DNA of 64,000 bases from Crotophaga sulcirostris (lineage: Eukaryota > Chordata > Aves > Cuculiformes > Crotophagidae): positions 62,001 through 126,000 of the forward strand of contig VYZB01000530.1 in the NCBI GenBank assembly GCA_013397455.1, read 5' to 3'. The notes under the pieces were generated by a model that was not told the origin of the DNA, ran no database searches, and worked only from the letters and a program-made list of their open reading frames with translations. The translations under genes were made by a program, and so were the position numbers. Position 1 is the stretch's first letter. Every line of letters starts with the position of its first letter. Positions 50,901 through 63,100 of this stretch are shown here, piece after piece.

Positions 50901-52208
50901 GTGGTCTACTGGTACATCTTTGAGTCAGCTGCTATCTAAATCTTACATGCGGCCCTCGAAGTAACTTGAAACATTAGAGGACGTCAGGATAGAAAATGCC
51001 GCTACCTGATTTTGCAATTTTTGTGCCTAATGTTTGCACAATGGTCTAGTACTTGAGGTACTCATCGAATAAATGGTGTATCTGTGTTACAACTTCTGCT
51101 TAAATTAAGGATGACAACCTTTCCTATCTGAACCTCAAGATTATTGCTCTAACCAGACCTATAAAATATTCTAAATCAGACCTTACCATCTGTCCTATAA
51201 CAGAGGAGTACAGGGATGAAAAATCATGGAGTGAGAAGGAAAAATAACAAGAGGCAATCTTGACTTTTTGTTGTACTCAGAAGGGAAATAGTCAATTTTT
51301 ATTTTTTTTTTTTTGAGGAGTCACATATAAAATGCATCCTCATGTCACGATCCCTGGTTTCAAAACATTTTTTTGCCTTTCCTGAGTGCTTTAGGCCATG
51401 TTATTTAGGTGAAAATATCTTCTGTGTCTTCAACAAGAGCAGCAGGGAACGTTCCACTTGAAGCAAGTATACAGTCTACAGGTTTTATATTGAGTAGGTA
51501 TAGGTTCAATTCCTTTCATGATGAACAAAGTCTAGAACGTAAATATTCCACTTAGTAGATGCTTTGTGGGGGAATCAGCTTGCAGATTATGATATCTAAA
51601 TGCAAGACTACACATGTCTACAGGCTGATTGTTTAAGCTCCAATTATCCTTAATGGGACCCTTAGTCAGTGTAACCTAAAGCTGACCATGACTATCTCCT
51701 TTCCTTAGGATGAGTTGAATTGATTTCCATGATTCCTTGACTGCGTTGTCGCTGCCTGTAGTGGGAGTTTAGGCACCTAACTCATTTTCAGAAACTTTCC
51801 ATTGTGATTGCCTAGCTGTAGATGTTTGAATCTGATCTGAATCCTGTTCCACGTTTCTTCCCTTCCGTTATATCTTTTAAAAATCCCAGGAATATTCCTG
51901 TCAGTTCACTAATCCATAGATATACAAAATGAGCAAACTATTTCAACTTTTGCATGTTTTCAGGTGTGCCTACACTCCAATATCCTCAACTTATTAGAAT
52001 ATGAAGTTAGACATACCAGATTGTGCTCCTTTTCTAAACCCATTTGTGAGACACTGCATAAGCTGAGTAGATTGGATTCCACTCTAATTATGCAATATTC
52101 ACATTTAAACTATAGGGTGTCTATTATTTTGTGAATTTTCAACTCTGTTAGTATAGCTCCAAAATTATTCTACTAGCAACTTTAAAACCAGTTTTGCTGA
52201 TGACTTTA

Positions 52209-52227
52209 TTTTTTTTTTGGGGGGGGG
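52209..52227 (+). repeat. T10G9 homopolymer junction
   Basis: Ten T residues pass directly into nine G residues. Such runs are prone to sequencing and assembly length errors. Confidence 0.9.
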
Positions 52228-54445
52228 AAGATGTATATGCATGTGCTGATTATTGTCGTTCTTTCTTCCTTAGGAATATATATTTAAATTTCCCTGCCAC
52301 CTCACAGTTCCTACACAATGTATGCTTGATTGCATATTCTTTGTGATTTCGTTTGGTTTGTCTCTCTAGTGTGAGGTCCCGCAAGCAATCTTAATAGACC
52401 ATCCTCCCAAGAGGGATTTATGGGTAATACTCTTTGGCACCTGAAAGATTTATGAACAAAATATTAAACATTAATAGGAAACTGTACTAGATAAATCACA
52501 GTTTAATTCTACAGATGTATGTTTATTTATTTATATGTGGCTGCAGCACTCAGAGACCTCAGTTTTACTTCAGATTTCTGCTGATGTATATAGGCAGGCA
52601 GCAACTTCAACTCAAGGCTAGGTGCAAAGGACTCTTACATTAAGCTTGCTATCAGTACCAAGTTCTTCCACAGCTTTTAATGAGGCTTTTGGGGACAGAT
52701 CCAGAAAAGCTTGTGAGCTCTACCTGTCTGCATTATTCAGACTACATTAGGAACTTCATTTTGCCAAGACAATACTTGTTAATGGGCCTCAGTAGGATAA
52801 TCAAAACTGCCTAAATCAGCAGTCTAGACTCCATAAGTAGACAGTGGAGAGAGGTAAGCCCCTCTCAGGGTTTATGAATACTTACTTTGGCTAGGAAACT
52901 ATTTCTTTCCCTTGACAACTTGGAGTGTACACACCTACTTCAGTATTACCGTGCACTGAGAAAGAGGCTGCTTATGACCAGGCAGGAAACAGCAGCCCTG
53001 GTCTCAGCTGAAAACTTGGAGATTAATCATTGCCTGGAACAACATATAACCTGATGGATCGTGCAATTTTTGCATGAAAATTTACAGTATATTAAAGTAA
53101 AACCACATTTTTATTTTTGACCTTTTTCACACAGATTATAAATAATTGTCAGTACATAGAACTATAAAAATAAGTGACGATTTATTCCTTAGCAATGCAT
53201 TTTAAAAGTTAGTTTTCACTTCAGAAACAACAGCAAATGCCACTGTTTCATGGAGCTTGTCTACTTATTGTTGCATTCTTATATATATCAAGGATTTTCT
53301 TATACCTGTCAGTCCTCTCTGCCAGCTATTGGGCTTTTTCCTCCTCTGAATGCTTTACTCTGTTATCTAGGCAGCTTTCCAGTTTCATTCAGGACTTGAC
53401 AGTCCTCTTATACTGCTTGTTTTCTACTCATGCACAGTGATGCACGCAATGATTCTGACAAACTATTAACAGACATTTTAATGCTGCTAACTGCTCGCTG
53501 TTCTTCCTTGTATGTCTCCTCTGTTGTAGTTGACTCTTCCTGGTGTGTGTAAACTATACTTCAAACTCTTTCTCAAAGCTAGTCTTTGTAGTGATCTCAG
53601 ATGTCAGAAAGCTCAATTTTATTTAGAAATTTTGAGCCTAGACTATGTAAATTTTCAAGCGCACTCTTGCAAACAATAACAAACTGACATCATCCTCCAA
53701 AAGGTTCACTGCTTTTCAAGTTTTTTGTAAAAATATCTTCTAAATGTACTCTGAGGTTTATTTTAATTCTTCACAGACCTTTCCACAAATTTTAAGAAAT
53801 AAAAATGTGATGCTACTTTTTAAACTTACAAAATTATTTAAGGAGATGCTCTTTTGGACTAGACATTTCTTTTGAAAAGAAAAGCAAAAGCATGACTGTG
53901 TGTAGTTCATGACATGAGTACTAAAATATTCTACATTTCGGCAGTCAGTGAAACCAACAAATTTTTCATGCTCGGTATTCTCTGTTACTACCAACATTAT
54001 ATCCAATGTAGAATTCTGGTTTCTGCTTTCTATGTTATAAGCACATCCCTGTTATTGTGGATTTAGTTCATCTTAAAATGATGATCGTGAATCCCAATGG
54101 TGTTTGAGAGCTTACTGTGGTGATTAACAAAGGCCTGTTGCTATTCTGAGGTGCACTGAAGTATGTAATTAAACATTTTTTTTTCCTCCAGATTGGAGCT
54201 GACCTTTGAAATGAGAGGTTTGATTGAAAACTCAGCTTTGTAAAATGGTTGAGTTCCCCCCAAGCCAAAGCCAAGTTCAAAAAAAAATTATGATATACCT
54301 AAAAGAGTTTGAGCTTAAACTATTAATGGGAGGACCTCAGTGCTGGTACTGCCTTTAAACTCATTGAAGGCCATACAGTGTGATGACTACACATTCATTT
54401 CAACTTGATGTAAAAATATACAAAAGTCTTGGCTATGTTTTTTCC

Positions 54446-55090
54446 CTGGGTGGACAACACGTTGAATGTTAGTCCACAATGCCACCTTGCAGCGGAACAG
54501 GCCAACAGCCTCCTTGCTTCCATTAGGTAGAGTATTGCCAACATGTTGAGGCAAGTATCCTTCTCCTTGACTAAACACTGCTGAGACACATCTGGAGTGC
54601 TGTGTCCAGTCCTGAACTTCCAGTACAAAAAAAGATCAGGAATGTACTGGAGCGAGTTCAGCCAAGGAACAAAGGAGATTAAGGACCTGTAGTATCTGTC
54701 ATATGAGGAGAGGCTGGGAGAGCTGGGACTTCTCAAAGTGGAGAAGAGAAACATTGGGAGGATCTTATTTGTGTAAAAATATCTTTGGAGCAGTAAAGAA
54801 GTGGAACCAGACTCTTCTCAGTGGTATCCAGTGAAAAAGTAAGAGGAAATGGGCACAACTTGAAATATAGGAAAATTCACCTAAATATAAGATTTTTTTC
54901 ATAACAGTGAAAATGGTCAATAACTAGTAGAATTGGACATGTTATGGAATCTTTGTCCTTGGAGAAATTCAAAACCTGACTGGATAAGGCCCTTAGCAAC
55001 CTACACTGGCTGACCTTGTTCTGGGCAGGGGTGTTGGACCAGACGACTTTCAGCAGTCCCTGCCAACCTGAATGATTCTGTGATTCTGTG
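54446..55090 (+). mobile_element. CR1 LINE fragment, C-terminal ORF2 and 3' end
   Basis: The copy begins near the sequence coding for the NVSPQCHLAAEQANSLLA-like block (54465-54515). It continues through the CVQS block (about 54600), the ERVQPRNKG-like stretch, SYEERLGELGLL and the region before the FFxTxxV block, all with frame breaks. The 3' end carries GGTGTTGGACCAGACGACTT, then ATGATTCTGTGATTCTGTG (55072-55090). The G in the octamer (ATTCTGTG) sets it apart from the ATTCTATG copies at 11989 and 23523. It faces the next copy tail to tail across 166 bases. Confidence 0.9.
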
Positions 55091-55256
55091 TGTTTGTGAA
55101 TGTCTCAAAGACTAAAAGGAAGACAAAAAGTGTCAATGACTACAGTAGTTTTAATGATTTCAGTTCTTCTGCTATGCCAGATCGTTCATATGAACCCCAT
55201 GATGATATTACACACTAAAAGTCCTTCCAGTCTCAACAATTCTTTGCCATTTATAA
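55091..55256. other. Spacer between two inverted CR1 copies
   Basis: About 166 bases of unassigned sequence between the 3' ends of two oppositely oriented CR1 copies. The final bases (TTTATAAAATC) run into the reversed tail. Confidence 0.6.
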
Positions 55257-55955
55257 AATCACAGAATCGTCCAGTTGGAAAAGACCTTTGAGATCATCGA
55301 GTCCAACTGTACCTGTCCTCAGCTAAACAATGTTCCCCAGAAACTCAACTACCTATCTTCTAAACCCCTCCAGGGATGATGACTCAATCACCTCCCTGGG
55401 CAGCCTGTTCCACTGCCTAACCACCCTTTCAGTGAAGAATCTTTTTCTAATACCCAGCCTAAACCTACTCTGGCGCAACTTATGGCCTTTTCCTCTTGTC
55501 CTGTCACTTGTGAGAAGAGGCCAAAACTCCCTTTGCCACAACCTCCTTTCAGGTAGCTGTAGAGAGTGATGAGGTCTCCACTTCCCTTTCTCAGGAAGGT
55601 GCAGAAGCAATGAGGTAACCCCTCAGCCTCCTTTTGTCCAAATTAGACAAATCCAAAGCCACTCCTCACAGGACATTCCTTCCACCAGATTTGTTGTCCT
55701 CCTCTGCAGGCAGTCAAGGGTCTCCATATCCATCTTCAACTGCGAGTCCCAGAACTGCACACTATGTTTAAGGTGAGGCAGAACCAATGCTGAATACAGC
55801 AGGATAATCACCTCTTTTGACCAGGCAGTTATGCTGTATTTTATGCATCCCAGGATACGGTTTGCCCTGTTGGCTACCAGGTCACACTGCTGACTCGTTG
55901 AGCCTGTTGTTGACCAGCACCCTCAAGTCCCTTTCTGCTTAACTGCTCTCCATGT
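55257..55955 (-). mobile_element. CR1 LINE fragment, C-terminal ORF2 and 3' end
   Basis: On the minus strand this copy reads from the DLRVLVN-like block (about 55930) through NESAV, MHPRI/YSALVLPHLKHSVQFW (55811 downward), LDCLQRRTTNLVEGMSCEEW, and then the conserved end. The latter (55610-55353) is open for 85 codons and shows [29 protein letters not shown] and [15 protein letters not shown]. The 3' terminal part is the reverse of CAGAATCGTCCAGTTGGAAA at about 55262. It is old but still readable. Together with the preceding copy it forms a large, imperfect inverted repeat. Confidence 0.92.
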
Positions 55956-56799
55956 GTGGAGTCCGTGGGTGATATAAGCATCTTAGGTTTCATAAACTTG
56001 TTGGGTCAAATTACTAACATATGTATAGTTTAAAATAGTAATTTCAGGGAATCTCATGGGGTTCGGAAGAAGATTTACACACACACTTTTCAGAACAAGA
56101 AATAATATTGCAAAACACTGATACTGCAGTATTATCTCCATAAATGATAATGATATTATAAAGGAAGACAGAAAAGATGCTCCAATACTTTTTGTTGGCT
56201 GCATATATTCTCTTAGTGCAGAAACTGATACTAGATCTCAATGGTGTAGTAATCTTCCTTTAAAATACAGAATATTCAGAAGCAATAAATCAAGTTACCC
56301 TTTATCAGCTGAAGTTCTTCTTAGTACATACTGACTCTGCTTTGCACCTATGTTATAAAAATTTCGTATCTTCCCAGGAGTCCTGTTATTTTCAATGAAA
56401 GAGAAGGGGAAAACCAAAGGAAGGAAGGCTGTTTACACTGATGTTGTGCCAGCCTTGACTGTTGTCCCTGACCATTGGGCCAGGTAATGGAGCTGGGCTA
56501 GACAAGAGATTTGTGCTACCTGTTACTCCAGGGCTGCCAATCTATACTGGGGTAAAGGAAAATGGAGTATTATTCAGCCTGCACTGGCACGGTGGCCATT
56601 AAGAGCATCACTGCATCATTGCTTCAATTAAAGCAATTCTAAGAAAAGAAACTGAGGGATTGAAAACAGTTTCAGGTTGTTTGGTTACACTGAAAGAATG
56701 GATTATCTGACCCCCTCATGCCCCCAGTTTTTATTTTTTTGTCACTCGAGGACAATTCTAGGACTTCGTAAGATCTTCAAGAAAAAAAATACAAAACTA
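55956..56799. other. Unassigned sequence between CR1 copies
   Basis: Unique-looking sequence, moderately AT-rich, holding no recognised gene or repeat. A slightly GC-richer stretch at 56440-56600 has no identifiable content. Confidence 0.55.
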
Positions 56800-57288
56800 C
56801 AGAATCACAGAGTTTTTTAGGTTGGAAAAGACCTTTAAGATCACCAAGTCCAACTGTAAACCTAACACTGCCAACTCCACCATTAAACCATGCCCCTAAA
56901 TACCACATCTCCATATGGTTTAAATACCTCCATGAATGGTGACTCAACCACTTTCCTGGGCAGTCTATTCCAGTGCTTGGCAACCCTTTCAGTGATGTGG
57001 TAGTTCCTAATATCTAACCCGGACCTCTCCTGGCACAACTTGAGGCCATTTCCTCTTATCCTATCACTTGTTACTTGGGAGTAATACTCCTCAATGTCCA
57101 CATCTCTACAACCTCCTTTCAGGTAGTTGTAAAGAGCAGAAAGGTGTCCCCTCAGCCTCCTTTTCTCCAGACTAAACAGCCCCTATTCCCTCAACAACTC
57201 CTCATAAGACCTGTGCTCCAGATCCTTCACTGGCGTCATTACTTTTCTTTGCACATGCTCCAGCCTACTTCTCTTGCTTACATGATAT
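56800..57288 (-). mobile_element. CR1 LINE fragment, C-terminal ORF2 and 3' end
   Basis: The minus strand carries the end of CR1 ORF2. From right to left it shows the RVQRK-like block, TPVKDLEHRSYEELLRE (57250-57183), the LEKRRLRG block, and then [15 protein letters not shown] and [19 protein letters not shown] with [18 protein letters not shown] (57075-56920). It is followed by the 3' non-coding end with the reverse of TTGGAAAAGACCTTTAAGAT, and a tail read as CTGTAGTTTTGT. The tail is short and lacks clean octamers. Frame breaks are present. The 5' break is at about 57288. Confidence 0.92.
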
Positions 57289-58841
57289 TCATGTAAAACT
57301 AGAAAACTGATATGGTCTAAGGTACTAGTAGATAAAACCAGATATAATGCAGATAAAGATCTGCAATGTGGGTGCACTGTGAGAATTAAAAAGGTGAGAT
57401 GTTGGAGTGATACAGAAGAAAGGAAGGAAATGAGGTTGGGGTGTTATGAAGGGTACTGAGCAGAGCTGAATCTGCTTGAATGAAGTGACACAAGGGATAA
57501 AGGACATTAAGTTCATAATTGTAGTGTTAGTTGAATAGTTTGCTTTTACTTCTTTTCCTAACAAACTGTGGCTTGCCCTAGAGTGAACTTTTGTGTAATG
57601 TCATAACATTTAAATGAGTATTTTTCATTAATAATTTTATTTTTCTTCTGTCCTCCTCAGTCTGATTCCATTTCAGGCTCTCAGAATATCTTTCCATATC
57701 AAAGTTGTGTGACTAATATTTTATTATGAAAATACATGGATGTTGGATGTTGAGGAGTATAACTTAGTGTTAAAGTTAACTTATTTAAATTTTAGAGTAA
57801 TATAACTTGTTTTTAAAAAAAGAGAAAAATAAATTAACTTGGTTTTTTTTCTTTGTTAGTGGGAGGTTTTTTGAATGAATTTATTTGCTGCATAAACTGT
57901 TCTAGAAAATGTACCCAGGTGTTTTTTAAACTGTTTGCTTTAGTGCAAACATACAGAACAGTATTCCCATACAATCATATTCCCATACACCAGGTGTTTT
58001 TCAACTATTGCTACAGTTTGTATGCTGGTCTGTCCTGACTTTCACATCACAGACAGTTAATAACTTGCTTTACAATTTCATCAGTACAGTCAGACAAAAC
58101 CATCTCATAGTCTGGTCTGTGTGTCAGTCCTATTTCATCTTTATTCAGATTCTTGGAGGCCACTCAGTCTGGTAGGTAGGTCCTCATCTCCTTGTTCTTA
58201 TACCCGCAGAAGAAAGCTATAATGTTGGATAAATGGTGAATGTGTCAGATGGAAAGTTAAAGTTGTCCTCCCTTTGTTGAAAAAGCAATACTGTCAAGAA
58301 CGTGGTCTCACTGATGATTTCCCTGGGGTACTATGGTTCTACATGGTCCCTAAACAAGGTCTGACATAACAACTGCAGCATAGTTCCCTCTCCCCCGTAT
58401 TTTACATCTGTCCTTGAGATGCACTTCCTTCAGAAAAAGAGCAGATTGAACCTTTGTGCACATACAAAACTGATTTTTTCATTACCAGAACATTAAGCTC
58501 ACATGCTTAAAAACACATCAATCCCAGAGAAAAACAAACATACCAATCAGTATCTACCCCCTACGGCATGCATTTATGCACCAGAGGGAGAAACATTAAT
58601 GGACAATCAGAGAATCCTCTAAGGCAGAGGAAATACACGGAATAATCTCTCTTCTTAGAAGGACTGCTGTGACAGTTGTCTTTGAAAACTAGAATCAGAG
58701 AGCCAAAAAGGAAAGGCAAGCTCTGCTTCAGTCCTTGGAGAAGTTCCAGGAATTCTTTCCTCTCTCATTTGTGGTTGCTTAAAGCCATGCTTCAAGGAAC
58801 TCATCAGACTTTGTTGTGTGCTTCCTCTGTACAAAGGTTGA
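57289..58841. other. Unassigned sequence between CR1 copies
   Basis: About 1.55 kb with no recognised gene or repeat family. The stretch from 57580 to 57860 is very AT-rich. No splice or promoter signal stands out. Confidence 0.55.
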
Positions 58842-59990
58842 ATCATCGAATCACAGAATCACAGAATGACCTGAGTTGGAAGGGACCCACAAGGATTATT
58901 GGGTTCAACTCCTATCCCTGCATAGGACAATCCTAACACTCACACCGTGTGTCTGAGGGCATTGTCCAAGTGCTTCTTGATTATTGTCAGGCTTGGCACC
59001 ATGACTGTTTCCCTGGGGAGCTGGGCTCCACCACTCTCTGGTTGAAGAACCTCTTCCTAATTTATAGCCAAAATCTCCCCTGACAGATCTTCCTACCAGT
59101 CCCTTGAGTCCTATCATTGGCCAATGATGAGAAGAGATCAGTACCTGCTCCTCCTCCTTCCCTTGTGAGGAAACAGTAGATGGCTATGAGGTCCGCCCTT
59201 AGCCTCCTCTTCTTCAGGCTGAACAGATGAAGTGACTTCAGTCGCTCCTCATATGATTTCTCCTCTAGACCTTTCACCAGCTTTGTGGCCTCCTCTGCAC
59301 ACTCCAGTAGTTTTATGTCCTTTTTCTACTGTGGTGCCCCAAAGTACACACAGTACTTGAGGTCCCTCTATTGGCTGGCAATGCTGTGCTTGATGTACCC
59401 CAGGATGCAACCCCTTGCTTGATGCAACCCCTCTTGGCTGCCAGGGGACACTGTTCACTCATGTTCAACTCACCGTTGACCAGAACCCCCAGATCTCTCT
59501 CTGCAGGACTGCTCTCCAGCCTCTCACTCCTCAGTCTGTGCGTGTATCCAGGATTGCCGTGTCCCAGGCGCAGAACCTGGCACTTGCCCTTGTTAAATTT
59601 CATGCAGCTGGAGATTGTCCAGCTCTCCAATCTGCCTCCCTGCCCTCCAGCGTGTCAACCACTCCACCGAATTTCGAGTCATTGACAAACATAGTTTGTA
59701 AACCTTCCAATCCTGCATCCAAGTTGTTTATGAAGACATTAAAGACCACTGGTCCCAAGATGGATCCTTGTGGGACCCCGCTAGTGCCTGGTTGCCAGCT
59801 CAATGTAACTCCATTCACTGTGACCTTTTGAGCCTGACCCACCAGCCAATTGTTCACCCAATGCTTTATGTGTTTATTCAGTTGTATGCTGGACATTTTG
59901 TTTATGAGAATACTGTGAGAGACAGTATCAAAGGCCTTGCTGAAATCTAGAAAGATCACATCAACTGGTTTTCCTTGATCAACTAGGTGA
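58842..59990 (-). mobile_element. CR1 LINE fragment from RT motif A to the 3' end
   Basis: This is the longest complete-tailed copy in the right-hand cluster. On the minus strand it starts just before motif A (DVIFLDFSKAFDTV, 59962 downward). It continues with the NGVTLSWQPGTSGVPQGSIL block and GPVVFNVFINNLDAGLEGL, then the catalytic box. The box reads FVND (59689-59678) where FADD is expected, so the first of the paired aspartates is lost. Downstream are the MKFNKGKCQVLRLGHGNPG block (59600-59530), SERLESSPAERDLGVLVNGEL, LAAKRGC, KGLEEKSYEERLKSLHLFSLKKRRLRADLIAIY (59277 downward) and the 3' end with GATTCGATGATT-type tail repeats near 58842-58870. Frameshifts separate these parts. The 5' end stops exactly where a plus-strand CR1 tail begins. 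Confidence 0.93.
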
Positions 59991-60110
59991 GATTGGATGA
60001 GGCACTCAGTGCCATGGTTTAGATGATGGGTTGGTGTTAATGTTGGGTTATAGGTTGGACTTGATGATCTCAGAGGTCTTTTCCAACCTTGTAATACTGT
60101 GATACTGTGA
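59991..60110 (+). mobile_element. CR1 LINE 3' tail, 120 bp, opposite strand
   Basis: The segment begins ATTGGATGAGGCACTCAGTG and reads on through GCCATGGTTTAGATGATGGG, GGTTGGACTTGATGATCTCA and GAGGTCTTTTCCAACCTTG to a tail of ATACTGTG octamers (AATACTGTGATACTGTGAT, 60092-60110). This is the non-coding 3' end of a CR1 copy on the plus strand, directly abutting the 5' break of the minus-strand copy. Read antisense, it provides the first part of a long but meaningless open frame (60268-59600). Confidence 0.85.
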
Positions 60111-63100
60111 TCACATTTTAATTGTACCAAAATGTTTTTTGGTGTTTTATTGTTGGTGATGTTTATTTGGGGTTTTTTTGTGTATGCTTTTTGGGGGCAC
60201 TTTTTTTCTGTTGATTTTTTTTTTCTTAATATTCCCATATTAATCTGCTGTTGGTAAGAATAGCACAATTTAATTCTTCCAGAAGGCTATTACAGTGTTC
60301 TAACTTTATTTCAATTATCAGCACAACTCCACCTCTCCTTACATTTCATCATAATGATAACAGTAACGTTACACCTCCTCATGCTCTTCACTTGTCTCTT
60401 TTCCCTCCTCTTAACTGTTCTTAGTGGCTTTGCCTTCTGTTGTTGACTTAACATTTACTTAGCCTACTCTGCATTCCTAAAATTCCCTCTAGATCACCTG
60501 CAAGAGCCCATCTTCTCTTTCCTCCTTCACGGTCTAGCCACCATGCGCGAAATTTTCAGAAAAGGCAAGATACAGAAAAGACAGTGTACACTGAGAGATA
60601 ACTTTTATTTCAGTTTTTGCTTTAAAAAAGATTTTTAATTTTTTTTAATTCCTGCAGTGAAGTGGTAATTATTTAAGAATAAACAGATTAATGTGTCTGG
60701 GAAAACATGGTCTGAGACACAAATATCCATGTTTATCATGTATGTCTAACTCCTTGCTTCTTACTTGGGTTTTATGCGCTGATTTTATATCTATGATTTT
60801 ATGATAAAACTGCACTACTGTCAAACTGGTGATGCTCAGCAATGAACTGGTGCCTCTTAAAGAGCAGTGATAAGATTGCTGTTTTGTCTTGGCACAGTTC
60901 CACTGTCTGGGCAAGCATTAGCTTGCTGTGCTTGGGTCGCTCGATTTCATATGCTCCTGAGGTCTCATGTTGTGAGTAGTGATGGCCACTGTTCACAGCA
61001 CTGTGACTTTCAGGAACACACTTTCAGGATGGCTGTCACAGCTCTTCCAAGGATCTGGTGTTAACACCTGTTCTGCATGGAGGCTGCTGATCTATGAGAG
61101 TTCTGCTTTCCTAGTTAGAGGTTATATGGGAACATGGCAGAAAAGCAAGAAACACACAAACTCCTTAAGCACGCAGAGACTTCAGGGAAGGAAATGTCTG
61201 AGAAATCTGTTAAAACCAAAATCCAGCTCTGAACAGACTCCTGTCTGTTTCATTCCTCTGACTTATGATTGTCAGCTGCAAGGGGTATAATCTCTCGTAG
61301 TATCTCTTATCAGTCTGGTTTGATTATTCATGGCTATGAAATCACTCCTGGTCAGGAGAATAATCTCCTTTTACATCTCTTTGACACTCTCCTATGAGGT
61401 TTCATTATGGGATTGATCCCAGCCGCAACTACAGTCTAGCCTGTTAGTTTCTGTAAAGAGGATCATCCAGAATTAGCATCTTAGCAAATGGAATCTTTGT
61501 TTGTCCTGCATGTGAGTTTTCAGCACTAAGGATCATTGATGCTTCTGTCATTGTGAATTCCATTCCAGTGTCCAGCAAATGGTATTCAGAAAACCAAATT
61601 CTATCAAATTTTGCCAAGAAAGTGGATAGTTTTCTTCTGAACTTGCATCTTGAGCTGGTTTATCCTGTAGGACAATTGAAATGCAGAGAAAGGATAGGAG
61701 TAAACAGTTAAGAGAGGGAAAAGATGATTGCTACTTAAGCTGTTCTACTTCCAAGGAAAATATTTGTGGAATCGTGGCCTTAAACATCTTAATCATGATA
61801 GAGCTTAGAATGTAAGAGAAGCTTGCAACAGGAATGATTTTTGCCAAATAAAGTGGAATTCAAAAGTTCACACAGAACTTAATTCCTTAATATCTCGCAC
61901 CTGGTATTTGTTTTTAAAAATGCAATAGTGCCTACAGGGTCACTGTAAAGCATACCACTCCATTGCACTATTAAAAATGTATCCCTTCAACAACAACAGC
62001 TACTACATGGTAGAGAACAGTAGACAGCTTGGAAATAGTGATTTCAGTAAGGTAAATGTAAAAGATAACTGTCAAAAGAGAGTGTTTGTAAACATTTTGA
62101 AGAAATTTTACAGCTATCATCACAGGTGAATCCTTTCTTCTTTGGTCAGGCAATAAAAATTGCATCTTGATGTTTTATTCATTAACCACCAGCAAACCTG
62201 AGTTCGCAGCTAAAAAAACTATTAGTAACTACAGTGAAGGGGATGAAGCTAATAACATGTACTAATGAAATGGATGTGAGACTTTCTTTCAGCGTAGTGA
62301 TAAGAAAGTACTAATACAGTCTCTGAGCTTGAAAATTACATTTTAAAGTTTAAGGCAAAAAAATATGTCAATATATTTTCTTTGTCAATATATATTTCAT
62401 ATATTTTCATTTTTACCAGCTTTAATCAGTTGATCATGGTAAAACATATCAACATATGATCATCATAAAAACAGTTTAATAGTATTTTTCATCAATTTAC
62501 CTCAAAGAGTTTTAAAACTGTTAATTAATCGGGACTCCTTCGCAATATCCATGACGTAAGTTTTATACTCATTTTAGACATATGTAAGTAAAATAATTGT
62601 GGACTTCAAATACCAGGCTCAAGGCTTTTATGTCAAACACACACACAAAAATTTACATTTGCTACTCATAGAAATTATACCATTCAGACCATACCCTAGT
62701 CCTGAGATTGCTGAGTATCTGTATTTTTTTATTATAATTGAGGTTTTCTAGCCTTTTCTAGGTAGTGTTCTAAAGCCCTGGAATGTATATTTTGTGTATT
62801 TGCACACTATAGAACTGTGTCAGTTGACTGTTAAATAAACAATCTAAAAATAATTAGTCTCAGATATATGAATTCTTGTTGTTTATTCCATAGCTGAAAG
62901 ATAGAAACATGCATACACGCAATAAAAACACTGAAATTCAAAAACCCCTGGCATGAAAGAGGAAAATGAAGATGTACTAGAAAGCAGATTGTTATATAAA
63001 TAACTAAATTAATTCTATATAAGAAAAACAAATGAAACTAGGGGAATTGAAGAGAAGGTCCAAGATGCAAATAAAAGAATCATTTCTTGAAGTAATTTTT

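Larger units (their letters stand above)
42691..54445. other. Unique AT-rich non-coding DNA
   Basis: Nearly 12 kb without a recognised gene or transposon. It contains the GGAT microsatellite (43962-43995), a TTTTG repeat (47899-47918) and a T10G9 run (52209-52227). Splice-like signals occur, for example a CTTCTAG acceptor with an AAG|GTAAGC donor on the minus strand near 45990-46020, but they enclose only 8 bases. Open frames stay below 100 codons and show no domain. Confidence 0.55.

Noticed and set aside
55353..55610. 85-codon minus-strand frame as a host gene
   Set aside because: Its [19 protein letters not shown] and [10 protein letters not shown] blocks are the C-terminus of CR1 ORF2.
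59313..59831. Plus-strand frames of 104 and 138 codons
   Set aside because: They are antisense shadows of the minus-strand CR1 ORF2.
58842..60110. Single CR1 with 5' inversion by twin priming
   Set aside because: The minus-strand part has its own complete 3' tail, so two separate 3' ends are present and a single inverted insertion is not enough.
59600..60268. Longest open frame (222 codons, minus strand) as a protein gene
   Set aside because: Its first part is antisense to a plus-strand CR1 tail and flanking DNA; the rest is decayed CR1 RT with a broken catalytic box. It is a chance fusion frame.
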